DNA from: MED-G105 sp038522945
Lineage (GTDB): Bacteria; Pseudomonadota; Alphaproteobacteria; Caulobacterales; Parvularculaceae
Assembly (NCBI GenBank): GCA_038522945.1
Contig: JBCBJV010000002.1
Coordinates: 124,001-188,000 of the forward strand
DNA length: 64,000 nucleotides
Reading direction: 5' to 3'
The position numbers and the translations under genes were made by a program. The notes beneath the pieces were generated by a model, which was not told where the DNA came from, searched no databases, and saw only the letters and a program-made list of their open reading frames with translations. Every line of letters starts with the position of its first letter. The stretch's first letter is position 1. Below, piece after piece: positions 1 through 7,812 of the stretch.

Positions 1-147
1 AGCGATCTCCGTGTACAGGACGTCGATATTGGTACCAGTGGCCCCAACATATTTGCTGGTGTTGATGTGAACCGCTTTGTCGCCAGCCATAGCTGATCCG
101 ACGGTTACAAGCGCGGCGCTTGCAATACTCAAAGTTGCCTTGAACAT
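1..147 (-). CDS. Secreted protein, N-terminal fragment (cut by window edge)
   Basis: The first 49 codons of a gene that runs off the left edge. The start at 147 is preceded by a clear GGGGAGA ribosome site about six bases upstream. The visible part opens with a typical Sec signal peptide (MFKATLSIASAAL, then a small-residue cleavage region ending SAMA before GDK), so the mature protein should be periplasmic or exported. After the cleavage site only about 28 residues can be seen and they match no family I recognise. No function can be assigned. Confidence 0.7.
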   Translation of the reverse strand, partial: MFKATLSIASAALVTVGSAMAGDKAVHINTSKYVGATGTNIDVLYTEIA

Positions 148-280
148 ATGTATCTCCCCACATTGCTGGCAAAATTTAAATCGCGATCGGTATCGAGCTT
201 TCAGCCAAATCTCCGTCGCAGGCGTGGGCTACGGCATATCCGTGTCAGAATTGTGACGCGGAGATTCAGCAGTCTGTCAG

Positions 281-1234
281 TCAACCAAGTCTGACCATTC
301 CCGCTATATCTTCCGGTGAGTTTCCCTCTTCCCGCAATGCGCGCAGGGTGAGCGACTTTTGGCGCTTTGAAAGACGTTCTCCATTTTCGTCCGTCAGCAG
401 ACGGTGATGCAAGTATAAAGTTTCAGGCAAATCCAGCAGCACCTGAAGGAGTCGATGGAGATCGGCGGCGGCGCGTAGATCATCCCCGCGGATCACGTGG
501 GTGATCCCTTGCAGGGCATCGTCAACGACCGATGACAGGTGGTAGCTCGTCCCGAAATCCTTCCGGGCGAGGATAACATCGCCAAACTGGGCCGGATTTG
601 CCTGTACACTGACGATACGATCTGTTTCCGCCTCCGTGAGACAAACGTCAAGGTGATTAAACGCGGGGCCGAGAAAATCTTGGGTTTTTTCCATGGAAAG
701 CCGCCAGGCAAAAGCTGCGCCAGCCTCTAGCAGATTTTGTTCCGACGCTGGATCCAGGGGCGCGCCCACATAGGCGGGGCCTTCGGGTCCATCGGGCGCT
801 AGGTGCGGCGCGCGTTCGATGTCTTCGGCGATTTCCCGGCGAGTCTTGAAGCACCGATAAACAAGGCCTTTTTCGATAAGTTGATCAAGGGCGTCCCTAT
901 AGAAATCAAAATGCTCCGACTGCCGACGGACAGGTTCCTCCCAGGTTAATCCCAACCAGGCGAGGTCCTGATAGATCGCCTCTTCAAATGCAGGTTTGCA
1001 GCGCGCCAGATCGATATCTTCAATGCGCAGGAGAAACCGGGCGTCGTTGGCGCGCGCCCAGCGATAGGCGGTCAACGCCGAAAAAGCGTGACCCAGATGC
1101 AAATAGCCTGACGGAGACGGGGCAAACCGTGTTGCCCTTCCGCTTTCAGGCGCTTGGAGAGGTGGGTCTACCGTCGAAATGGCGACTTCCCATTTGTGCG
1201 AGAGGTGGAGGGCTCGTGCATTTGCCGGCTCCAC
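281..1234 (-). CDS. gluQ: Glutamyl-Q tRNA(Asp) synthetase
   Basis: A truncated glutamyl-tRNA synthetase paralogue that attaches glutamate to the queuosine base at position 34 of tRNA(Asp). The 317-residue length fits the family, which lacks the anticodon-binding domain. The class I signature HLGH lies at residues 46-49 after RFAPSPSGYL, and the KMSKS-type loop reads RLSKR near residue 288. The zinc site of the E. coli enzyme is not visible: the usual Cys-x-Cys element is reduced to a single Cys in YRCFKTRREI near residue 127. The start overlaps the upstream protease gene by 67 bases and there is no later in-frame ATG, GTG or TTG before HLGH, so the overlap seems real and suggests translational coupling. 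Confidence 0.9.
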   Translation of the reverse strand: MEPANARALHLSHKWEVAISTVDPPLQAPESGRATRFAPSPSGYLHLGHAFSALTAYRWARANDARFLLRIEDIDLARCKPAFEEAIYQDLAWLGLTWEEPVRRQSEHFDFYRDALDQLIEKGLVYRCFKTRREIAEDIERAPHLAPDGPEGPAYVGAPLDPASEQNLLEAGAAFAWRLSMEKTQDFLGPAFNHLDVCLTEAETDRIVSVQANPAQFGDVILARKDFGTSYHLSSVVDDALQGITHVIRGDDLRAAADLHRLLQVLLDLPETLYLHHRLLTDENGERLSKRQKSLTLRALREEGNSPEDIAGMVRLG

Positions 1235-2385
1235 GAAAGGTCGAGGGCGGGCGTTGCCCCATAGACACCCACAGGCGGTGAGGGCTCTTTCTCAACATCC
1301 GTACCCGGACGCTGCGGGTCCATGCGCGGCGGCTGGTTCCAGTGGCGATCCGATCCGTACGCGATGAACGCTGGATTGGTCTCGAACTGACTTTCGATCA
1401 TCACGACAGGCGTGTGCGCAGCGTAGTTTCCATTGACGTCAAAATCCAGGTGATCACCTTCCTGGCGCATGTCAGGATCTAGCACTTTGGCTCGCGCGAA
1501 CGGAGAGAAGTACTTTAGTATATCCGCATAAAGATCGAAGAGTCTCATGGACTGGTCTTCCAGTCCACTGTCTTCCAGCATGGTGATAAAATTGACGCCG
1601 GCGTCAACCGCTTCGCGGCGTCGTATCCCTTGCCCGTGTATCCCAACTTCGTACAAAAAGAAGTCCGCGATCTGTTCCGCTTCCTTCGGGGCCAGCGGCT
1701 TGCGGCGGCTATTAATGGCGTTCAAGACCTTGCGACGGTTTTCTTTCCAGACGCGGTAGACGCTACCAAGAACCAAAGGGTCGGCATTTTGTGTTAGCCA
1801 CTCCAGGACCTTTTTGTCGTCCAAGCGGCCTTTGCCGCCAAAGTCTTTCAGCAGCCACATGAAACCGCTCAGGTCATTCACGCCGATACGTTTGTACATG
1901 TCGTGGCGGAGCATCTGAGTGTCCGTCGGACCAAGGACGCTGCTCCGCCCCATGATGATTTCGTCAGCACCAAGAGAGATGCTCGTCCCTGCGCTGTACG
2001 CTTCGAACGGGACAAACACGCCGAGCCGTCCCTTGGGCAGGTAGTCCCGGAACATGGCGTGGAAATTCCATGGCATCACCGCTGCACCGCCATGGGTACA
2101 TAGGAACAGATCGATATTCTTAGAGCCCGCTTTAACGGCTTTATCGATATGGCTTTCCAGGATGCGCACGTCTTCGTCATAAATGGAAGTGCTCAGCCCC
2201 TCCCGAAAGCTCGTCATGTAGGTGATGACAAACGAGTCGCGCTTGCGACCAATTTCATCGAGCAGGGCCAGCCGAGCGGTCTCGCTGCGGCGGAGCATCT
2301 CCAGCCCTGATGTGGTTGCCGTGTCCGGCGCGGCCCCGTCACCGGGTACCGCAAAGCGGCTTTCAAGCTGATCACTCTGGTCCAT
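1168..2385 (-). CDS. SDH-family serine protease with ClpP/crotonase fold
   Basis: A 405-residue cytoplasmic protein matching the serine dehydrogenase proteinase family (PF01972), relatives of ClpP and SppA. The oxyanion-type segment CTHGG is at residues 96-100 and the probable nucleophile is Ser131 in AYSAGTSIS, followed by GADEIIMGRSSVLGPTD, the usual helix and loop after the catalytic serine. No signal peptide or membrane segment is seen. The ATG at 2385 has a GGGGGAA ribosome site. It is the first gene of a two-gene unit with gluQ, which it overlaps. The physiological substrate is unknown; assignment of the family is firm, the exact function is not. Confidence 0.8.
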   Translation of the reverse strand: MDQSDQLESRFAVPGDGAAPDTATTSGLEMLRRSETARLALLDEIGRKRDSFVITYMTSFREGLSTSIYDEDVRILESHIDKAVKAGSKNIDLFLCTHGGAAVMPWNFHAMFRDYLPKGRLGVFVPFEAYSAGTSISLGADEIIMGRSSVLGPTDTQMLRHDMYKRIGVNDLSGFMWLLKDFGGKGRLDDKKVLEWLTQNADPLVLGSVYRVWKENRRKVLNAINSRRKPLAPKEAEQIADFFLYEVGIHGQGIRRREAVDAGVNFITMLEDSGLEDQSMRLFDLYADILKYFSPFARAKVLDPDMRQEGDHLDFDVNGNYAAHTPVVMIESQFETNPAFIAYGSDRHWNQPPRMDPQRPGTDVEKEPSPPVGVYGATPALDLSWSRQMHEPSTSRTNGKSPFRR

Positions 2386-2617
2386 TTGGTTCCCCCGAAG
2401 TAAGATTTATGTCCCCACTGGCCTTACGCTGTTTTTGTTGGGCGTTAGGTCAGTCACCTCAAACACACCTTAAGCGTGTGCCTACGTCAAATGTAGACTT
2501 TGAAAGACGGTAAGACAGATTTCAGGCACCTGATCTCAAAACGACGCTGGAGACTGTCGGCGAGCCGTCCTAAACGCTCAGAGCCATGATGCGTAAGTGG
2601 AGGGGACCAAGCTGCGA

Positions 2618-4105
2618 TCACTGAACGGCGAGGCTCACCTCTTTAAGGGCCGCACCCACGCCGGGTGCCACAGAGGCAAGTCGCCCGTCATTGGCAGCAG
2701 CGAAAGCCTCGCTGCCGGTTTCTTGGGAGAACAATGCCTCAGCGTACCAAAAGGTGTTCGTCCCGTTGTGCCAAAGGCCATCGGGCCGGATCACCCAACC
2801 GCAAGCATAATCTCCGCCAAAGGGTGGTGTGTGGAGCGTTTTCCAAGACGCTTGTGAGAGATAATCTGTACGCTCACGATGGGCGTTGAGGTAGGCGAGC
2901 ATATCGTCTGCCCGCGCGTGAACGATCCCGGCCGGGCCAATGGCGGTGGGATTATCGGCAATGGACGTCCCCGGCGGATGGGCGTTCATTTTGCCGTCAA
3001 AGCCCGTGCGATGGCCAACAGGTTGGTCAAAGGCGCCTTCCGACCCCGGTGGACCAAAGCCGGCCCCGGTCATGCCGAGCGGCTGGAACACTTCGCGGAC
3101 CATTAGGTCCTCCCAGCGTTCGCCGGTCAGGACTTCCAGCATCGTACCGGCAATCACGTAGCCATTATTTGCATAGAGAAAAGTGTCTTCCTTCGGGCCG
3201 GCCGGTTCTTGCGCGAGCGCAATCGTCGACCAGCGCAGCCGGGAGGCGCGGGCGTCATCCTCCTGGAACGGAAATAACGCAAAGCTCATCTGCGGAATGT
3301 TCGCTTGCAAGCCGGCACGGTGGGACAGCAGATGCAGGAAGTTGCAGTCCGTATACGCATTATTGATGTCAGGGACGGCCTTGCCGAGAACGTCACCGAC
3401 AGTCGTTGACCAGGTGATCACGCCTTGTTCGACCAAACGCGCGACCAGCGTTGCCGTCATCGATTTGGTAATTGAGCCAATGTGCCATTGATCAGAGGGT
3501 GTTGCTTGCTCATCTCGGCCAAGTGCCCGAACGCCATCCACAAGGGTGAGCGCCCTCGTGCCGCGCGCCGCTGCGATAAGCGCCGGCGCGCCGATCTCCG
3601 CACGCAAGGCTTTCAGGCGTTCTTCAGTGAGCGGAGCGAATTCGCGGGCTGCCGGGATTTCGCCCTTCGTCAAGACAAGAGGGAATGCGCGGCCTTGCGT
3701 AAACGTCCCCTCGATGACTTGCCCGTCAGTGCCAGATCGCGTGCCGTCAAAACGGGCACTGATTGAAGGAAAAGTCAGGGTGATGTCAGCGCCGGAGATT
3801 TCAATCTGGTCAGCGGGGATCTCGGCGTTGCCCTGGTCGAGGCTGTAAAGCGTCGCGGTATCCGGGCCAATAACGAGCTTTAGCCGGAGTTTCGTGGCCC
3901 CAACGTCAAGCACACCACCCCATTCGCCAAAGAAGTCTTGTCGATCGTTGGCAAAGTTTTGTCTCTCGTTGGCGAAGGTTGGGAAGGCAGCGAATGAAGC
4001 CAGGCCAGCGGCGCTGCCGATAAGGCCAGTGGCACTGCCAATAAGGCCAGTGGCACCGCCAATAAGAAACGGCCGTCGACCGAGCCTTGGTTTGGAAGTC
4101 GTCAT
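2618..4105 (-). CDS. Beta-lactamase-fold serine hydrolase, Tat-type export signal
   Basis: A 495-residue member of the class C beta-lactamase/penicillin-binding serine hydrolase family (PF00144). The three active-site motifs are present: SITK at 211-214, YAN at 311-313 and HNG near residue 444. The N-terminus carries GRRPFLIGG, a twin-arginine type signal followed by a long hydrophobic stretch, so the protein is probably periplasmic. Residues 45-200 form a separate N-terminal domain of beta-strand character before the hydrolase domain. The signal region contains a tandem duplication of TGLIGSA (see the repeat at 4016). Substrate unknown: esterase, peptidase or D-aminopeptidase activity are all possible. 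Confidence 0.85.
   Translation of the reverse strand: MTTSKPRLGRRPFLIGGATGLIGSATGLIGSAAGLASFAAFPTFANERQNFANDRQDFFGEWGGVLDVGATKLRLKLVIGPDTATLYSLDQGNAEIPADQIEISGADITLTFPSISARFDGTRSGTDGQVIEGTFTQGRAFPLVLTKGEIPAAREFAPLTEERLKALRAEIGAPALIAAARGTRALTLVDGVRALGRDEQATPSDQWHIGSITKSMTATLVARLVEQGVITWSTTVGDVLGKAVPDINNAYTDCNFLHLLSHRAGLQANIPQMSFALFPFQEDDARASRLRWSTIALAQEPAGPKEDTFLYANNGYVIAGTMLEVLTGERWEDLMVREVFQPLGMTGAGFGPPGSEGAFDQPVGHRTGFDGKMNAHPPGTSIADNPTAIGPAGIVHARADDMLAYLNAHRERTDYLSQASWKTLHTPPFGGDYACGWVIRPDGLWHNGTNTFWYAEALFSQETGSEAFAAANDGRLASVAPGVGAALKEVSLAVQ
4016..4066 (-). repeat. 21-bp in-frame tandem repeat in a signal peptide
   Basis: Two near-identical 21-bp units (4016-4036 and 4037-4057) plus a 9-bp partial third. 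They lie in frame and encode TGLIGSA repeats in the hydrophobic core of the signal of the serine hydrolase. Copy-number change would lengthen or shorten the hydrophobic segment by seven residues without a frameshift. Confidence 0.85.
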
Positions 4106-4239
4106 CGCACCGGTCCCTTTCGGTCTCTAGACCTTCACTCACGGACGAACTCTATCAGAACGGCGAAAATTCGCCAGAAGCGGACGAAAGTTCGATTTGA
4201 TCGAATGTCCATTTTCTGCTGAAACTGCGTCATAGCGAT

Positions 4240-4752
4240 GTGCCAAAACGAATTATGCAAGAACATATTCAAGCCCATACTACAATAACTATGCGTGATC
4301 ACCTCAATTGGTTTTTCGCGGGAAGCCGGTGTATTCGAACTGGTTTTATAACAGGTCTTGCTTTTGCCGGGGTATTGCTCGTTATAGAACAAATTTTCAC
4401 TTCTGGGCTTTCTACAAAAACTATTGCAACAGCTGGTGTGGCAATATTATTTATCCCAGCTATCACAATACCTTTGACTCTCGCAATCCAAGTGATTTGG
4501 TTCTTACGCCTTACTTCATCTCAGCGTGAGATGACTTGGGAATTGGACAGTAAAGGTATTTTTCTCAAAGATAGTGCCGGAAATGGTGTTCAGCTCCCAT
4601 GGTCGCAAATCAAAAAATTCAGTGATAGAAAAACAGGCTTTTTGTTCGATACCCGCCCAACGGGTTCGCGATGGATTCCGATGCGAGCATTTCGAGAAGA
4701 ACAAATCGAAGGCGTTAAGGAACTTGCCGAACGAATTACAAACTCTGGATGA
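4240..4752 (+). CDS. YcxB-like two-TM membrane protein
   Basis: A 170-residue protein with two hydrophobic segments (about residues 34-53 and 62-90) followed by a soluble C-terminal domain with the pattern WELDSKGIFLKD, LPWSQIKKF, FLFDTRP and IPMRAF that is typical of the YcxB-like family (PF14317). The function of that family is not established. The longest frame starts with GTG at 4240; ATG at 4255 is an equally good start and neither has a convincing ribosome site. The gene and its upstream region are clearly richer in A+T than the neighbours, which suggests horizontal acquisition. It sits alone between two genes on the opposite strand. Confidence 0.7.
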   Translation: MPKRIMQEHIQAHTTITMRDHLNWFFAGSRCIRTGFITGLAFAGVLLVIEQIFTSGLSTKTIATAGVAILFIPAITIPLTLAIQVIWFLRLTSSQREMTWELDSKGIFLKDSAGNGVQLPWSQIKKFSDRKTGFLFDTRPTGSRWIPMRAFREEQIEGVKELAERITNSG

Positions 4753-4929
4753 ACAGCAGACATTTCATCATCCAAATTGAAAGTCTAAAACGGGCCAAAC
4801 CCGGCCGTCCCTACTCAGTATGGATCCTAGTTGGCCCAAGGGTAGGTGCAGGGATCGGCCCAACGTCAGCCCTGGGGCGATGGCCCAAGAGCCGACTTGA
4901 GAACCGGCTGGGCCCTTCCATCAAATAAG

Positions 4930-6348
4930 CTAGGCCGCGGCGCCGCCCACCGTCAGCCGGTCGATCTTGATGGTTGGCTGGCCGACGCCCACGGGCACGC
5001 CTTGCCCGGCCTTGCCACAAACGCCAATCCCGCTGTCGAGCGAGAAGTCGTTGGCGATCATGGAGACCTGGGTCATGACGGTCGGACCGTCGCCGATCAG
5101 CGCGACATTCTTCAACGGCGCACCGATTTTGCCGTTTTGAACCCGATAGGCCTCGGTACAGTTGAAGACGAACTTGCCGGACGTGATGTCCACTTGCCCG
5201 CCCGCAAAATTGACCGCGTAGATCCCGTCCTTCACCGAGGCGATAACCTCGCCTGGTTCCTTGTCGCCGCCCAGCATGAAGGTATTGGTCATGCGCGGCA
5301 TCGGTTGATGGGCGAAACTTTCCCGGCGGCCATTGCCGGTCGGGGCAACGCCCATGAGCCGCGCATTGAGGCGGTCTTGCATATAGCCTTTGAGGATTCC
5401 GTCCTCGATGAGGACCGTCCTGGAGGTTGGCGTGCCTTCATCGTCAACGGTGAGTGAGCCGCGACGGGCGTCCATGGTGCCGTCGTCGATGACTGTCACG
5501 CCGGGGGCGGCAACACGCTCCCCGATCCGGCCGGAGAAGGTCGATGTCTTTTTGCGGTTGAAGTCACCTTCCAGACCATGGCCCACGGCCTCGTGGAGCA
5601 AAACGCCCGTCCAGCCTGGCCCGAGGACGACTTCCATCTCGCCAGCTGGGGCAGGTTCCGCTTCCAAATTGATCAAGGCTTGGCGCAGGGCTTCGTCCAC
5701 TTGGTGCTGCCAGGCGGCTTCCGACACAAAGTCCCCGTAGACCGTTCGACCGCCTGCGCCGTATGAGCCTGATTCCTGACGGTCCCCTTCGCCAGCAGTT
5801 ACGGACACATTCAGCCGGACCAGCGGACGAATGTCCCGGATAACCTCACCATCTGCGCGCATGATTTCGACCGCGGACCATTCCCCGGACAGCGACGCAG
5901 ACACCTGGCGCACCCGATTGTCTTTACCGCGGGCATAGTCGTTGATGCTTTCCAGGAGGCCGACTTTCGCTGCGAATGGCATGGCATCCAGCGGGTTGTC
6001 GTCCGTGTAGAGTTTCGTGTTGGTCTTCGCCGGGGCGCCGGCGACAGTGCCGGTATGGCCGGATTTGACGGCCTGAACCGCATCGCCTGCCCGTTTCAGT
6101 GCAGCCTCTGAGAGTTCCGAGGCGTGGGCATAGCCAGTGGCCTCGCCACTGACTGCGCGCAGGCCGAAGCCTTGCGTTACGTCAAAGCTCGCGTTTTTCA
6201 AGCGGTTATCGTCGAAGACAAACGCTTCGGACTGGGTGTATTCCAGATATAGCTCGCCATCGTCGGCATCTTTTAAGGCATCACGGACGACGCGTTCAGT
6301 GCTGGCAAGATCGAGGGCGGTGTCGCGGAAAAAATAAGAATTGGTCAT
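4930..6348 (-). CDS. tldD: TldD-type metalloprotease
   Basis: A 472-residue protein matching TldD of the TldD/TldE (PmbA) peptidase pair, a cytoplasmic heterodimer that trims partly unfolded peptides and matures some modified peptides. The zinc-binding motif HEAVGHGLEGD is at residues 252-262, which marks TldD rather than its inactive partner. The C-terminal region with DITSGKFVFNCTEAYRVQ is also characteristic. The frame opens 29 codons upstream at 6435, but MTNSYFFRDTALDL at 6348 matches the usual N-terminus and family length. The partner tldE is not in the window. The cox cluster starts divergently 231 bases away. Confidence 0.93.
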   Translation of the reverse strand: MTNSYFFRDTALDLASTERVVRDALKDADDGELYLEYTQSEAFVFDDNRLKNASFDVTQGFGLRAVSGEATGYAHASELSEAALKRAGDAVQAVKSGHTGTVAGAPAKTNTKLYTDDNPLDAMPFAAKVGLLESINDYARGKDNRVRQVSASLSGEWSAVEIMRADGEVIRDIRPLVRLNVSVTAGEGDRQESGSYGAGGRTVYGDFVSEAAWQHQVDEALRQALINLEAEPAPAGEMEVVLGPGWTGVLLHEAVGHGLEGDFNRKKTSTFSGRIGERVAAPGVTVIDDGTMDARRGSLTVDDEGTPTSRTVLIEDGILKGYMQDRLNARLMGVAPTGNGRRESFAHQPMPRMTNTFMLGGDKEPGEVIASVKDGIYAVNFAGGQVDITSGKFVFNCTEAYRVQNGKIGAPLKNVALIGDGPTVMTQVSMIANDFSLDSGIGVCGKAGQGVPVGVGQPTIKIDRLTVGGAAA

Positions 6349-6579
6349 GGACAACAGGTAGGGCGGAAGCTGTTTCGGTGCAATCATCCTGAGCGGCCAT
6401 GACGACACCATCTCGCGACTAGATAGTGCGACCATTTTTCACCAGCCCCGGACGACGCGCCACCGTGACCAATGGTGGGATAAAGGTCTATATCACCGGC
6501 ATGATCAAAGCTTGCCGGCGGGCGCAAGCGATGGGGTCTCCGTCACTTTTCAGCCAGCGCGCCGGTTCAGAGGAATAAA

Positions 6580-7743
6580 ATGACGTTATCGCACCTGCCG
6601 TGCCGACTTTCGAACGCCTACGCTGCTGCAAGCGTATTTCTGATGGGCGCCCTCATGCCGAACCTTGCTGGTGCGCAAGAAGCGCCAAACTCAGCGCAAG
6701 ATGGCAATATCGGTTTGCTGCCGGCGGGCTCTGCTCTGGCCGAGGAAGTTCACTTCTTTCACAATGGCATTCTTATGCCGATCATCACGGTGATCAGCCT
6801 CTTCGTGCTCGCGCTGCTGATTTATGTGGTTTTCCGGTTCAACTCGAAAGCAAACCCGCAGCCTAGTAAGTTCAGCCACAACACGCTCATCGAGATTATC
6901 TGGACGGGTGTCCCGATCCTGATCTTGTTGGTGATCGCCCTGCCGTCCTTCGAACTCCTGTATAAAGAAGATGTCATTCCTGACGGAAAGCAAGTGATTG
7001 CGCAGGCCGATGGTCGGACTACCGAGTTCGTGTTCGCAAATGACTTCGCCAGCGAAAGCCGCCGAGTGACGCGGCCTGACCATCTCCAGGTGTTTGTTTC
7101 CAATGGCGATGAAACTGCAAAGCTGTCGCGCGGCGATTATAAAGTCTCCAATCTCGGGCAGGCCGAAGTGCTGGTTGCCCTCAACTCAGCGCCGGCCGCA
7201 GGTTCGCGGGTGATTATGCGCGGTGGCCGAAGCCTTGTTGGACGCGGTGATCGCAAAGAGATTGCAATGGCCCCAACCATGACGCTCAAAGTCAGCGGCT
7301 ATCAGTGGGGCTGGAGTTACTCTTATCCTGATTTCGGCGACTTCGAATTCGCCTCAAATATGCTCCCTGCGTCTGAAACGTCCAAAGAGCTATATCGCCT
7401 GGCGGTGGATAACCCGATCTATGTTCCGGTCGGTGAAACGATCCGGGTAACGACGACCGCTCGCGACGTGATCCACTCTTTCTCTATGCCGAACTTCGCG
7501 CTCAAGGTTGATGCCGTCCCAGGTCGAATTAATGAGACATGGTTTAAGGCCGACCGAGCCGAGACGTTTTATGGCTATTGCCAGGAAATTTGCGGCATCA
7601 ACCATTCTTTCATGCCAATCGAAGTCCGCGCCGTGCCGCGCGACGAGTTCGAAGCCTGGGTCGATAGCCAGCGCGCGCTGGCGGGCATGGACCCGATGTT
7701 TAACACCGATACCGATGATGCACGGTTCGCTCAGAACCAGTAG
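6580..7743 (+). CDS. coxB: Cytochrome c oxidase subunit II with an inserted domain
   Basis: Subunit II of the aa3-type terminal oxidase, which carries the CuA centre that accepts electrons from cytochrome c. A signal peptide ends near residue 32; two membrane helices follow (about 66-86 and 104-124). The CuA ligands are complete: C334, E336, C338, H342 and M345, with the distal His in DVIHSFSMPNF. At 387 residues it is longer than usual, because about 90 residues (roughly 138-228, bases 6991-7263) lie between helix 2 and the cupredoxin domain, which resumes at MTLKVSGYQWGWSY. The extra segment looks beta-rich. First gene of the cox cluster. Confidence 0.95.
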   Translation: MTLSHLPCRLSNAYAAASVFLMGALMPNLAGAQEAPNSAQDGNIGLLPAGSALAEEVHFFHNGILMPIITVISLFVLALLIYVVFRFNSKANPQPSKFSHNTLIEIIWTGVPILILLVIALPSFELLYKEDVIPDGKQVIAQADGRTTEFVFANDFASESRRVTRPDHLQVFVSNGDETAKLSRGDYKVSNLGQAEVLVALNSAPAAGSRVIMRGGRSLVGRGDRKEIAMAPTMTLKVSGYQWGWSYSYPDFGDFEFASNMLPASETSKELYRLAVDNPIYVPVGETIRVTTTARDVIHSFSMPNFALKVDAVPGRINETWFKADRAETFYGYCQEICGINHSFMPIEVRAVPRDEFEAWVDSQRALAGMDPMFNTDTDDARFAQNQ

Positions 7744-7812
7744 CATACCAGTAACATCGCGACATTGGTCTAACGACCGATCTTGATTTGAAAGCCTAAG
7801 GGGCAAAACGAC

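Noticed and set aside
4135..4392. 85-residue minus-strand reading frame near the YcxB-like gene
   Set aside because: It overlaps the start of the YcxB-like gene and has no ribosome site or domain.
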